Origin: Caulobacter segnis
Lineage (GTDB): Bacteria; Pseudomonadota; Alphaproteobacteria; Caulobacterales; Caulobacteraceae
DNA length: 64,000 nt
Reading direction: 5' to 3'
NCBI RefSeq assembly: GCF_003243465.1
Contig: NZ_QFQZ01000001.1
Coordinates: forward strand, 124,001-188,000
The position numbers and the translations under genes are program-made. The notes beneath the pieces were generated by a model. That model saw only the letters and a program-made list of their open reading frames with translations, searched no databases and was not told the DNA's origin. Below are positions 29,966 through 38,365 of this stretch, one piece after another; positions within the stretch are counted from its first letter, which is position 1, and every line of letters begins with the position of its first letter.

Positions 29966-31246
29966 TCACAGCCGGTCCCGCAGCGCGTACCAGCTGAGCC
30001 CCGCCACGGTCAGCGGCCAGCGCAGCCATCGCCCGCCGGGGAACGGCGGCGTCGGGACGCGGGCCAGCAGGTCGAGCGCCTCGGCGTTCTCTTCCGCCAG
30101 CAGCCGGCCCACATAGGGCGCCAGCATCACCCCCTGCCCCGAATAGCCGGAGGCCACGCGCACGCCGGGCGCGACCTCGCCGACGAACGGCATGCGGCTC
30201 AGGGTGATGCCCAGGGTCCCGCCCCAGGCGTGGGTGATCGGGGCATCGGCCAGCCGCGGATAGACCCTGGCGAGGTTCCTGGCGACCAGGCCGGCGATGT
30301 CGCGCGGGAAGCCGGGGCGGTAGTTCTCGCCGCCGCCGAACAACAGCCGGCCGTCCGGCGTCTTGCGGAAGTAGTTCACGACGAAGCGGCTGTCGGAGAC
30401 CGCCGCGTTCGAGCGGATGATCTCATCGGCCAGAGCGCCCAAAGGCGCGGTGACGGCGATGAAGTTGTTGATCGGCATGACCCGCGCCCGCGCTCCGCCG
30501 GCCATGGCGTTCAGGCATCCATCGCCGGTGATGATCAGCCGCTCGCAGGTCACGCGGCCTCGCCCGGTCTCGACGACGATCTTGCCGCCCTGGCGCCGCC
30601 AGGCCTCGGCGCGGGTGTGTTCGTAGAGCACGGCGCCGGCCGCCATCGCCTCGCGCGCCATGCCCTGGGCCAGCTTCAGCGGATGGACGTGGCCGCCGCC
30701 GCGGTCGACCAGGCCGCCGTGATAGACGTCGGTCCCCAACTCGTGGGCGAGCTCATCCTGGCCGATCAGCTCCAGCTGCTCGTAGCCGTACTCGATCGCC
30801 ATCAGCGCCACGTAGGCCGCGTCCTCGACCTCGCCATGGGGCTTGTGGCGCGCGTGGATCATGCCCGGCCGCCAGTCGCAGGCGATGGTGTCGGTCAGGG
30901 TCCTGAAGTGGACGCGGGCGTCCTCGGCCAGGCGCCACAGGGCGTGGGCGTCGTTCTGGCCGACGGTCTTTTCGAGCCAGGCCTGGTCGCGCCTCTGGCC
31001 GGTATGGACCTGACCGCCGTTGCGGCCGGTGGCGGCGGCGCCGACATGGGCGGCTTCGAGGACGATGGCGCGCTTTCCGAGGGCCAGGGCCGCGCCCAGG
31101 CCGGTGAACCCCGCGCCAACGACACAGACCTCGGTTTGGACGTCGCCGTCGAGGGGCGGCAAGTCGGGAAAATCGGGAACCGTGTCCGCGTACCAGTTCC
31201 CTCTCCCATGGGGAGAGGGGTAGGGGTGAGGGGGTTCGTCGGTCAC
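29966..31246 (-). CDS. puuB: Gamma-glutamylputrescine oxidase-like FAD enzyme
   Basis: 426 residues. The FAD motif VCVVGAGFTGLGAAL lies near residue 41, GRNGGQVHTGQRRD near 72, RGGGHVHPLKLAQG near 185 and LSRMPFVGEVAPG near 350. The end PFPGGRWLRWPLTVAGLSWYALRDRL follows the E. coli PuuB pattern. It oxidises gamma-glutamyl-putrescine to the aldehyde that PuuC uses. The only in-frame start is GTG 31246, and the first 16 residues are encoded by a family D repeat element; the homologous part starts at NWYADTV. It may therefore be a gene whose start was supplied by the repeat. Confidence 0.9.
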   Translation of the reverse strand: MTDEPPHPYPSPHGRGNWYADTVPDFPDLPPLDGDVQTEVCVVGAGFTGLGAALALGKRAIVLEAAHVGAAATGRNGGQVHTGQRRDQAWLEKTVGQNDAHALWRLAEDARVHFRTLTDTIACDWRPGMIHARHKPHGEVEDAAYVALMAIEYGYEQLELIGQDELAHELGTDVYHGGLVDRGGGHVHPLKLAQGMAREAMAAGAVLYEHTRAEAWRRQGGKIVVETGRGRVTCERLIITGDGCLNAMAGGARARVMPINNFIAVTAPLGALADEIIRSNAAVSDSRFVVNYFRKTPDGRLLFGGGENYRPGFPRDIAGLVARNLARVYPRLADAPITHAWGGTLGITLSRMPFVGEVAPGVRVASGYSGQGVMLAPYVGRLLAEENAEALDLLARVPTPPFPGGRWLRWPLTVAGLSWYALRDRL

Positions 31247-31312
31247 CGCTGTAACCCCTCATCCCCCGCGCCCTCGGCGCGGGTCCCCCTTCTCCCTGAG
31301 GGAGAAGGGTCA
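31198..31312. repeat. Intergenic inverted-repeat element, family D
   Basis: CCCTCTCCCATGGGGAGAGG at the left with GGTGAGGGGGTT, mirrored by AACCCCTCA and CTTCTCCCTGAGGGAGAAGG at the right. It fills the gap between puuA and puuB, and its left third is translated as the start of puuB. Confidence 0.85.
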
Positions 31313-31321
31313 TGTCCGCGC

Positions 31322-32719
31322 TCACACATTCAGCAGCAGGAACTCCCGCTCCCACGGGCTGATCGTGCGCATGAAGGTCTCGTACTCGGCCTGCTTCACG
31401 CGGTCATAGGCGGCGCAGAAGGTGGGGCCGAGAATGTCGACCAGCGGCTGGCAGGCCTCGAACAGCTTCAGCGACTCCGACAGGCTACGCGGCAGCTCGA
31501 CGCCTCTAACGCTGGCGTCGGTTGCGACCGGCTCGGCGGGCTTGAGGCCCTGGACCATGCCCAGATAGCCGGCCGCCAGCGAAGCCGCGATCGCCAGGTA
31601 GGGGTTGGCGTCCGACGAGGGGATGCGGTTCTCCAGGCGCCGGTTGGCCGGATCCGACGGCGGCACGCGCAGGCCGCAGGTGCGGTTGTCGTAGCCCCAC
31701 TGGGTGTTGACCGGCGCGCCCGAGTCCCGCGCGATCCTTCGGTAGCTGTTCACGTACGGCGCCAGGATGGCCATGATCGCCGGCAGGAAGGTCTGCTGGC
31801 CGGCGATGAAGCCGTGGAAGAGATCGGTCTCCTGGCCCTCGGAGTCCGAGAACAGGTTGCGGCCCTTCTTGTCGACGATCGACTGGTGAATGTGCATGGC
31901 GCTGCCGGGCTCGCTAGCCATCGGCTTGGCCATGAAGGTCGCGTAGATCTCGTGCTCCAGCGCCACCTCGCGAATGGTGCGCTTCATCATGAAGACCTGG
32001 TCGGCCAGCTCCAGCGGATGGCCGTGCCGCAGGTTGATCTCCATCTGCGCCACGCCGCTTTCGTGGATCAGGGTGTCGATCTCCAGGCCCTGGCGCTCGG
32101 AGTACTCGTACATGTCCTCGAACAGGGCGTCGAACTCGTTGACCGCGCTGATCGAATAGCCCTGGCGGCCGGTTTCGGGACGCCCGGAGCGGCCGATCGG
32201 AGGTTTGAGCGGATAGTCCGGGTCGGTGTTGCGATCGACGAGATAGAACTCGATCTCCGGCGCCACGATCGGGTGCCAGCCCTTCTCGTCATAGAGCGCC
32301 AGCACCCGCCGCAGCACCTGGCGCGGCGCCTCCTCGACCGGGCGGCCGTCGGGGTGGAAGGCGTCGTGGATCACCTGGGCCGTCGGATCCTGCGCCCACG
32401 GCACGGCGGCCAGGGTGGCGAAGTCCGGCGTCAGGAAGATGTCGGTGTCGGACTGCACCGCGTTCACCGCCCCCTCGAACTCGGGAAAGTCGCCGGTGAT
32501 GGTCTGGTAGAACACCGCCAGCGGCAGGTTCATCGACGGAGTCCCGAGGAACTTGCGCACCGGCATGATCTTGCCGCGCGCCACGCCGGCGAGGTCCGGC
32601 ACCACGCACTCGATCTCCTCGATGCTCTGGCGCGCGAACCAGGCCCCCGCCTCCTCCAGGGTCGAAACGCCCCGGTCCAGCGTGTGCTCGCGCTTGGCCT
32701 TGTTGTGCTTGGGCTTCAT
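31322..32719 (-). CDS. puuA: Gamma-glutamylputrescine synthetase (glutamine synthetase family)
   Basis: 465 residues, close to E. coli PuuA (472). It ligates glutamate to putrescine using ATP. GS-fold landmarks: PDLAGVARGKIMP near residue 43, APEIEFYLV near 155 (metal ligands), ESGVAQMEINLRHGHPL near 220, MAKPMASEPGSAMHIHQS near 268 (H in HIHQS), and PPSDPANRRLENRIPSSDANPYLAIAA near 360 with NRRLENR. GGAG lies 8 bp before the ATG. Its ATG overlaps the mazF stop as ATGA. A second paralogue is at 39670. Confidence 0.92.
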   Translation of the reverse strand: MKPKHNKAKREHTLDRGVSTLEEAGAWFARQSIEEIECVVPDLAGVARGKIMPVRKFLGTPSMNLPLAVFYQTITGDFPEFEGAVNAVQSDTDIFLTPDFATLAAVPWAQDPTAQVIHDAFHPDGRPVEEAPRQVLRRVLALYDEKGWHPIVAPEIEFYLVDRNTDPDYPLKPPIGRSGRPETGRQGYSISAVNEFDALFEDMYEYSERQGLEIDTLIHESGVAQMEINLRHGHPLELADQVFMMKRTIREVALEHEIYATFMAKPMASEPGSAMHIHQSIVDKKGRNLFSDSEGQETDLFHGFIAGQQTFLPAIMAILAPYVNSYRRIARDSGAPVNTQWGYDNRTCGLRVPPSDPANRRLENRIPSSDANPYLAIAASLAAGYLGMVQGLKPAEPVATDASVRGVELPRSLSESLKLFEACQPLVDILGPTFCAAYDRVKQAEYETFMRTISPWEREFLLLNV

Positions 32720-33075
32720 GACGCGCTCCGAGAGCTCGGCTGCGGCGACGAAGCCAAGCCGAGGAAAACCATCATCGCCCGGTTCAGCCGAACGACGTCT
32801 TCATCGCCAAGTCGCCCGATGTGCTCCCCCACCTTGGATTTTGGGACTGTGGTGATCTTGTCGATCATCATTCGCGACGTCACACGCAGCCCGTTCCCAG
32901 CGCTCGGTTCGACGGGAGGACGAAACAGCGGCGCATCACTCTGATCCGTCGTCAGACCGCACACAGAGACGGAGTCGGTAGTCTCGAAATTGTCGTCCTG
33001 GACGATGACCACTGGCCGAGGCTTGCTCGCATAGTCCTTGCCGCCGGAGACCGTCCAAATGTCTCCCCGCTTCAT
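32716..33075 (-). CDS. mazF: PemK/MazF-family toxin
   Basis: 119 residues from the ATG that overlaps the antitoxin stop (ATGA); an in-frame start 12 bases earlier was rejected. MazF-fold endoribonucleases cut mRNA. KRGDIWTVSGGKDY, KPRPVVIVQDD near residue 21 and RVTSRMMIDKITTVPK near 67 with RLGDEDVVRLNRAMMVFL are the conserved family blocks. The C-terminal ASSPQPSSRSAS tail is extra and arises where the gene runs into the start of puuA (ATGA overlap). The pair lies inside the polyamine operon, which is unusual. Confidence 0.9.
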   Translation of the reverse strand: MKRGDIWTVSGGKDYASKPRPVVIVQDDNFETTDSVSVCGLTTDQSDAPLFRPPVEPSAGNGLRVTSRMMIDKITTVPKSKVGEHIGRLGDEDVVRLNRAMMVFLGLASSPQPSSRSAS

Positions 33076-33296
33076 TCGTCGTTCCATTCGGAAATCGCGT
33101 CGATGAATGCCTGATCGTCAGCGGCATGTTCGCTGGCGGCGACCAAGGCCGCCTGTCGACGCGCCTCCGCGCGAAACTCCGGCGAGCGCACGTCCGGCAC
33201 CCAGATCTGGATCGGCCGCAGGCCCTGCGCCCGAAGCCGGGCGCGATGTTCCTGGACCTTCACCCGTGTTGGCTTCGCGTTTCCCGTCGAGGCCAT
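33072..33296 (-). CDS. mazE: MazE-type antitoxin (DUF3018 family)
   Basis: 74 residues. The sequence VQEHRARLRAQGLRPIQIWVPDVRSPEF near the N-terminus is the DUF3018 (MazE-like) DNA-binding core, and EARRQAALVAASEHAADDQAFIDAISEW is the C-terminal toxin-binding segment typical of these antitoxins. It precedes and overlaps the toxin gene. A GGAG site lies before the ATG and a perfect palindrome at 33315 is a likely operator. Autorepression by the complex is expected from the family. Confidence 0.88.
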   Translation of the reverse strand: MASTGNAKPTRVKVQEHRARLRAQGLRPIQIWVPDVRSPEFRAEARRQAALVAASEHAADDQAFIDAISEWNDE

Positions 33297-33314
33297 GGCT
33301 CATTCTCCGCGAAA

Positions 33315-33326
33315 GTTACATGTAAC
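33315..33326. promoter_or_regulatory. Perfect 12-bp palindrome upstream of mazE
   Basis: GTTACATGTAAC, 18 bp upstream of the antitoxin ATG, in the 52-bp gap after spuC. Position and symmetry fit an antitoxin operator. Confidence 0.6.
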
Positions 33327-33348
33327 CTACCAGAAGACGCCCTTGCCG

Positions 33349-34746
33349 TCACGCCTCAGGCTTCAGCGCCCGTAGGATGGGCTCGGCCTCGGTGAGGGAC
33401 CGCTCGATGATGCCGACCAGCTCGTCGATCTGCGCGTGGGTGATGACCAGCGGCGGGCAGCAGACAATGCTGTCGCGGATGGCGCGGACCATCAGGCCGT
33501 TCCTGATGCAGATGTCGCGGACGATCGGACCGGCCTCGCCTTCCTTGTCGAGGAAGCGATGGTTGGTCCCCTTCTCGCGGACGATCTCGACCGCGCCGAT
33601 CAAGCCGAGCGACCGGGTCTCGCCGACCAGCGGATGGTCATTCAGCCGGGCCAGCGCCTTGGCGAGATAGGGGCCGGCGTCCTCGCGGGCCCGCTCGACC
33701 AAGCCCTCGCGTTCGATGATCTCGATGTTCTTCAGCGCCACGGCCGCGCAGGTCGGGTGGCCCGAATAGGTAAAGCCGTGGATGAAGTCGCCGCCCTTCT
33801 CGCGCAGCTCGGCGACGATGTGGTCGGCCACGCCCACCGCCGAGATCGGCAGGTAGCCGGACGACAGCCCCTTGGCCATGGCGATCAGGTCCGGCTTGAT
33901 CCCGTAGTGCTGGTGGCCGAACCACTGGCCCAGGCGCCCGAAGCCGCAGATCACCTCGTCGCAGACCAGCAGGATGCCGTACTTGCGGCAGAGCGCTTCC
34001 ACCGCCGGCCAGTAGCCGTCCGGCGGAATGATCACCCCGCCCGCGCCCTGCACCGGCTCGCCGATGAAGGCCGCGACGTTCTCGGGACCGACCTCGAGGA
34101 TCTTGTCCTCGATCTCCTTGACCGCCCGGTCGCGGAAGGCGGCGGGGTCCTCGCCGAAGCCGTCGCCGAATGGGTAGGGCTGCATCACGTGGGCGACGCC
34201 GGGGATCGGCAGGTCGCCCTGCTTGTGCATCGGCTTCATGCCGCCCAGCGAGACGCCCGCGACGGTCGAGCCGTGATAGGCGTTCCAGCGGCTGATGAAG
34301 ACCTTGCGCTGGGGCTGGTCCTTGAGCTTCCAGTAGTGGCGAACCAGGCGGAAGACCGTGTCGTTGGCTTCCGAGCCCGACGAGTTGAAGAACACGTGGG
34401 TCAGGTGGCCGCCCATCTTCTCGGCGATCTTGGCCGCCAGCTTCACGGTCGGCGGCGTCGTCGTCTTGAAGAAGGTGTTGTAGTACGGCAGCTCCAGCAT
34501 CTGCTCGTAGGCGGCCTCGGCCAGCTCGGTGCGGCCATAGCCGACATTGACGCACCACAGACCGGCCATGCCGTCGAGGATGCGGTGGCCGTCGCCGTCG
34601 GTGATGTAGACCCCCTCGGCCCGGGTGACGATGCGGCTGCCGCCCAGCTCGGCGATGACCTTGTGGTCGGCCTGGGCCGGCAGGTGGTGGGCGAGGTCGA
34701 GACGCTTGAGCTCGGCGACGTCGTGGTTGCGGATGGGGACGGTCAT
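33349..34746 (-). CDS. spuC: Putrescine-pyruvate aminotransferase (class III)
   Basis: 465 residues from ATG 34746; a start at 34785 has no in-frame support from the family. It transfers the terminal amino group of putrescine (or a related diamine) to pyruvate. Class III landmarks: NSSGSEANDTVFRLVRHYW near residue 121, WNAYHGSTVAG near 155, EPVQGAGGVI near 230, VCDEVICGFGRLG at 261-273 and the PLP lysine K292 in AMAKGLSS. It is the first enzyme of the direct transamination route and stands upstream of mazE, mazF, puuA and puuB. Confidence 0.88.
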   Translation of the reverse strand: MTVPIRNHDVAELKRLDLAHHLPAQADHKVIAELGGSRIVTRAEGVYITDGDGHRILDGMAGLWCVNVGYGRTELAEAAYEQMLELPYYNTFFKTTTPPTVKLAAKIAEKMGGHLTHVFFNSSGSEANDTVFRLVRHYWKLKDQPQRKVFISRWNAYHGSTVAGVSLGGMKPMHKQGDLPIPGVAHVMQPYPFGDGFGEDPAAFRDRAVKEIEDKILEVGPENVAAFIGEPVQGAGGVIIPPDGYWPAVEALCRKYGILLVCDEVICGFGRLGQWFGHQHYGIKPDLIAMAKGLSSGYLPISAVGVADHIVAELREKGGDFIHGFTYSGHPTCAAVALKNIEIIEREGLVERAREDAGPYLAKALARLNDHPLVGETRSLGLIGAVEIVREKGTNHRFLDKEGEAGPIVRDICIRNGLMVRAIRDSIVCCPPLVITHAQIDELVGIIERSLTEAEPILRALKPEA

Positions 34747-34825
34747 GACGCTTTCCCTGCCTTCATTATCCCGCTGACCTCGCAAAATAGGGGACCAGGC
34801 GGTTTGGTTTATCGACTAAATCTTC

Positions 34826-34930
34826 GTGTCATCCCGGCCGCAGCGAAGCGGAGAGCCGGGACCCAGGAAGAGCCGCACTGCGCTTGGCCCTGGGTCCCGG
34901 ATCGCCCCTGCGGGCCGTCCGGGATGACAC
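34826..34930. repeat. Intergenic inverted-repeat element, family B
   Basis: GTGTCATCCCGG left and CCGGGATGACAC right, with inner GGGACCCAGG and CCTGGGTCCC pairing. Fills the gap between potG and spuC. Confidence 0.85.
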
Positions 34931-34955
34931 CATTTGTTTGGGCTTCTGACTGAAC

Positions 34956-36080
34956 TCACGACAACAACACCGCCGGCGAGCAGGCGTGCCAGCACAGCCA
35001 CACCGTCTCGCCCAGCTTGAAATCCTCCTGGTCCCAGCGCGTCAGGTTCGAGCGCTGGACCTTCACGCGCCGGCCGCCAGCGATCTCGACCTCGTAGGTC
35101 GAGGAGCCGCCCAGATAGGCCTCGTGCTTGATGACGCCCGCCACCGCGTTGAAGCCCTTGGGGCAGTCGCCCAGGTTTGGCGGCTCGTCGCCTTCCTTCT
35201 TGTGCAGCTCGATCTTCTCGGGGCGGATCGCCGCCCAGGCCGTCCCGCCGCGCGGCCCGGTAACGCCGTGGTCCAGGAAGATGTCGACCGGCAGGTCCGG
35301 CGACTTGATCACCGCGTGGCTGGGCTCGTCGACGGCCAGCACGCCCTCGAACAGGTTCACCTGGCCGATGAAGTCGGCGACGAAGCGGCTGTTGGGGAAC
35401 TCGTAGAGGTCGCTGGGCGTGGCCACCTGCTGCAGCACGCCCTTGCTCATCACCGCGCAGCGCGAGGCGAGCGCGAGGGCCTCGTCCTGATCGTGGGTGA
35501 CCATGATGAAGGTGATCCCGACCTTCTCCTGCAGGGTGCACAGCTCGGTGCGCATCTGCTCGCGCAGCTTGGCGTCCAGGGCCGACAGCGGCTCGTCCAG
35601 CAGCAGCACGCGCGGCCGCTTGACCAGGGCGCGCGCCAGAGCGACCCGCTGGCGCTGGCCGCCGGACAGCTGGTCGGGCTTGCGCTCGCCAAGGCCTCCG
35701 AGTTGCACCAGCTCCAGCGCCTCGGCCACGCGGGCGTCGCGCTCGGCCTTGGGCACGCGGTCGACCTTCAGGCCGTAGGCGACGTTGTCGGCCACGGTCA
35801 TGTGCGGGAAGACGGCGTAGGACTGGAACACCATGTTCACCGGCCGCTTGTTGGGCGGGACGTTCACGATGTCCTGGCCGTCGATCAGGATCCGGCCCTC
35901 GGTCGGCGTCTCGAAGCCGGCCAGCATCCGCAGCAGGGTGGTCTTGCCGCAGCCGGACGGTCCTAAGAGGGCGAAGAATTCGCCTTCGTTGACGGTCAGC
36001 GAGACGTTGTCGACGGCCGCCAACTTGCCGAAGCGCTTGGTGACGTTCTCGAAGGTGATGATGGGTTTTGGCGCGGTCAT
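34956..36080 (-). CDS. potG: Putrescine/spermidine ABC transporter ATP-binding protein
   Basis: 374 residues (E. coli PotG 377) from ATG 36080 with GGGGGA before it; an upstream start was rejected. Walker A GPSGCGKTT at 40-48, LSGGQRQR at 138-145, Walker B LLLDEP at 159-164 and switch H196 are intact; residues from about 290 form the C-terminal OB/TOBE regulatory domain. It energises PotH/PotI, with PotF delivering the polyamine. Gene order in this operon is potF, potH, potI, potG, not potFGHI as in E. coli. Confidence 0.93.
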   Translation of the reverse strand: MTAPKPIITFENVTKRFGKLAAVDNVSLTVNEGEFFALLGPSGCGKTTLLRMLAGFETPTEGRILIDGQDIVNVPPNKRPVNMVFQSYAVFPHMTVADNVAYGLKVDRVPKAERDARVAEALELVQLGGLGERKPDQLSGGQRQRVALARALVKRPRVLLLDEPLSALDAKLREQMRTELCTLQEKVGITFIMVTHDQDEALALASRCAVMSKGVLQQVATPSDLYEFPNSRFVADFIGQVNLFEGVLAVDEPSHAVIKSPDLPVDIFLDHGVTGPRGGTAWAAIRPEKIELHKKEGDEPPNLGDCPKGFNAVAGVIKHEAYLGGSSTYEVEIAGGRRVKVQRSNLTRWDQEDFKLGETVWLCWHACSPAVLLS

Positions 36081-36106
36081 TGCGGATGTCCCCCGACACA
36101 CAAAAT

Positions 36107-36250
36107 CCCGACCTCCCCGGCGAATGCCGGGGTCCAGATCATAAGGCTGGAAGAAGCCAGGAAGGGCGAAAGCTCAGGCTGAATCTGGGTCCCGTGCAGG
36201 AGTTTACGCTCGGGCGCGCAAGGCGCGACCCGTGGCGCCGGGAAGGTCGG
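36107..36250. repeat. Intergenic inverted-repeat element, family A, right arm altered
   Basis: Left arm is standard (CCCGACCTCCCCGGCGAATG, then CCGGGGTCCAGAT). The right arm (ATCTGGGTCCC...GGGAAGGTCGG) has its central palindrome replaced by about 35 bp of other sequence. Fills the gap between potI and potG. Confidence 0.75.
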
Positions 36251-36264
36251 AAGAGAGTGGAGCC

Positions 36265-37122
36265 TCATTTCGCGTCCCCCGCCCCATGACCCGCCGTGGC
36301 GGCTGGATTGCCTTGCAGTTTCAGCGCCGCCGCCGTCAGCAGCACGGTCAGAACGATCAGCACCGTCGAGGCCGCGTTGACCTCGGGCGTCACCGAGAAG
36401 CGGACCATCGAATAGACCTTCACCGGGAAGGTCACCGTGTCGGGCCCGGCGGTGAAGAAGGTGATGACGAAGTCGTCCAGGCTCAGCGTGAAGGCCAGCA
36501 GCGCGCCGGCGACAAGCGAGGGCGCCATGTGCGGCAGGATCACGTCCTTGATGGTGCGGAACTCGCCCGCGCCCAGGTCCCGGGCCGCCTCCTCCATCTC
36601 GCGGTTGAAGCTGGCCATGCGGGCCCGAACGACCACCGCGACGAACGGGAACGAGAACGAGACGTGGGCGATGATGATCGCGCCCAGGTTCAGCGGCCAG
36701 GGCATTCCCTGCGGCCAGGGCATGACCTTGGCGAAGAACACCAGCATGGCCACGCCCATGCAGATCTCGGGCACCACGATCGGCAGGGCCAGCGCCCCGT
36801 CGAGGGCCGTCTTGCCCGGGAAGCGGAAACGCCACAGCACCAGCGCCGCGAGGGCCCCGATGACCAGGCTGACCACGGTCGAGACCGCCGCGATCGTAAG
36901 GCTGTTGGCGAAGGCCTCCAGCAGGGCGGAGTCGTTGAACAGCTTCTCATAGTATTTGAGCGTGAAGCCCTTCCAGACGATGTTGCGCCGGCTGTCGTTG
37001 AAGCTGAACACCATCAGGGCGATCAGCGGCGCGTAGAGGAAGATTCCGACGGCGGCCAGCCACAGGCGCATCGGCCAGCGGCGCAGGTACTCCAGCGGAC
37101 CGGGGGGTGATTTCTTCGGCAT
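36265..37122 (-). CDS. potI: Polyamine ABC transporter permease PotI-like
   Basis: 285 residues from ATG 37122, with GGAGGGGGC before it; an in-frame start at 37221 falls in repeat DNA and was rejected. It has six membrane helices, an N-terminal RRWPMRLWLAAVGIFLYAPLIALMV segment, and the permease EAA loop EEAARDLGAGEFRTIKDVILPHM near residue 180, which docks to PotG. FSLDDFVITFFTAGP-type sequence follows. It pairs with PotH. Confidence 0.92.
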   Translation of the reverse strand: MPKKSPPGPLEYLRRWPMRLWLAAVGIFLYAPLIALMVFSFNDSRRNIVWKGFTLKYYEKLFNDSALLEAFANSLTIAAVSTVVSLVIGALAALVLWRFRFPGKTALDGALALPIVVPEICMGVAMLVFFAKVMPWPQGMPWPLNLGAIIIAHVSFSFPFVAVVVRARMASFNREMEEAARDLGAGEFRTIKDVILPHMAPSLVAGALLAFTLSLDDFVITFFTAGPDTVTFPVKVYSMVRFSVTPEVNAASTVLIVLTVLLTAAALKLQGNPAATAGHGAGDAK

Positions 37123-37138
37123 TAGAGCGCCCCCTCCA

Positions 37139-37271
37139 ATCCGATTTCCCCGGCGAATGCCGGGGCCCAGATCGAACCCATTGGCGTCGGACCAGCGGAA
37201 TAGATCGAGAGGCGCGAACACCCCAATCGTTCAGACTGAATCTGGGTCCCGGCATTCGCCGGGAAGGTCGG
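37139..37271. repeat. Intergenic inverted-repeat element, family A
   Basis: CCCCGGCGAATGCCGGGGCCCA left, TCTGGGTCCCGGCATTCGCCGGG right, facing. Fills the gap between potH and potI. Confidence 0.85.
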
Positions 37272-37282
37272 GTTGAAGGCGC

Positions 37283-38191
37283 TCATCCCTTGGCCTCCGG
37301 CGTCTTCTTGGCCAGGACGGCCTGGATCGCGATGGCGATGAAGGTCAGGTACATCAGCAGGAACGACATCGCCGCGCCGAAGGGCCAGTCGTTGGCGCGC
37401 TTGAACTGGCGCTCGATGACGTTGGCGATCATCTGGCTGTCGGGCCCGCCCAAGAGGTCCGGCGTCAGATAGGCGCCCAGGGCCGGGATGAAGGTGATCA
37501 GCACGCCCGAGGCGATGCCCGGAATGGCCAGCGGGACCACGACCTTGAAGATCGTCCGCAGGTGCCCGGCGCCGAGGTCCAGGCTGGCCTCCAGCAGCGA
37601 CTTGTCGAGGCGATCCAGCGCCGAATAGAGCGGCAGCACCATGAACGGCAGGTGGACGTAGACCAGGCCCAGGATCACCGCGAAATTGTTGTGCAGCAGG
37701 CCCAGCGGCTGGAAGTCGCCCAGCGGCTGAAGGCCGACCAGGGCGGCGAGCCCGCTGCCGCCGTTCCACAGCCATTCCAGCCCCTGGTTCACATAGCCCT
37801 CGGTGCGCAGCACGGCGATCAGGGCGTAGGTGCGGATCAGGAGGTTCGTCCAGAAGGGCAGCATGATCAGCAGCAAGAGCCACGCCTTGGCCTTGTCGGA
37901 GGCGAAGGTGATGGCCAGGGCCACCGGGAAGCCGGCGACCAGGCACAGCGCCGTGGTCAGGGCCGCGACCCAGGCCGACTTCAGGAAGATCTTCAGGTAC
38001 AGCGGCTCGATCGCCCGGGCGTAGTTGTGGAACGTGCCGGTGATCTGAATCTCGGTCAGGCCCGCGTTGTGGCCGAAGCTGTAGGCCCAGACGATCGCCA
38101 TGGGCGCGAGAAAGAACAGCACCAGCCACACCAGCGGCGGTCCCAGCGCCGCGGCGAAGACGGCTTTGGCCTGTTTCCAGCTCTGCTCCAT
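37283..38191 (-). CDS. potH: Polyamine ABC transporter permease PotH-like
   Basis: 302 residues with six helices. Typical PotH/PotB segments are visible: LPFWTNLLIRTYALIAVL near residue 110, YVHLPFMVLPLYSALDRLD near 175, and the EAA loop LEASLDLGAGHLRTIFKVVVPLA near 200. ATG 38191 follows a GGGGGAG site. It forms the other half of the transmembrane channel with PotI. Confidence 0.92.
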   Translation of the reverse strand: MEQSWKQAKAVFAAALGPPLVWLVLFFLAPMAIVWAYSFGHNAGLTEIQITGTFHNYARAIEPLYLKIFLKSAWVAALTTALCLVAGFPVALAITFASDKAKAWLLLLIMLPFWTNLLIRTYALIAVLRTEGYVNQGLEWLWNGGSGLAALVGLQPLGDFQPLGLLHNNFAVILGLVYVHLPFMVLPLYSALDRLDKSLLEASLDLGAGHLRTIFKVVVPLAIPGIASGVLITFIPALGAYLTPDLLGGPDSQMIANVIERQFKRANDWPFGAAMSFLLMYLTFIAIAIQAVLAKKTPEAKG

Positions 38192-38204
38192 CCCACTCCC
38201 CCTT

Positions 38205-38357
38205 TTCCAATCTGCTCCCCCTCAGGGGGAGCTGTCGCCCCCGGGTCGCGCGAAGCGCGCGCCCGAGGATAAACTCCGCGACTGAGGGGGCTGCTCCGCA
38301 TAGGCCGAGCTGGCCCCCTCCGGCCCTCCGGGCCACCTCCCCCGGAGGGGGAGGAGA
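38205..38357. repeat. Intergenic inverted-repeat element, family C
   Basis: CTCCCCCTCAGGGGGAGCTG on the left and CCCGGAGGGGGAGGAG on the right frame inner CCGCGACTGAGGGGGC. Fills the gap between potF and potH. Confidence 0.75.
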
Positions 38358-38365
38358 GATCAGCG

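Noticed and set aside
29816..32944. 1042-codon plus-strand ORF across the permease, puuB and puuA
   Set aside because: It is antisense to three well-supported genes; long antisense ORFs are common in high-GC DNA because stop codons are rare in these frames, and the translation (runs of His, Gly, Arg, Gln) resembles no protein.
33315..33326. Reading this palindrome as a CtrA or other cell-cycle box
   Set aside because: It lacks the TTAA-N7-TTAA spacing; no convincing CtrA box was found in the intergenic regions of the window.
34826..34930. Long hairpins of families A-D as insertion sequences or attachment sites
   Set aside because: They encode no transposase, have no target-site duplication I can see, and are all 105-171 bp; they fit non-autonomous intergenic repeats better.
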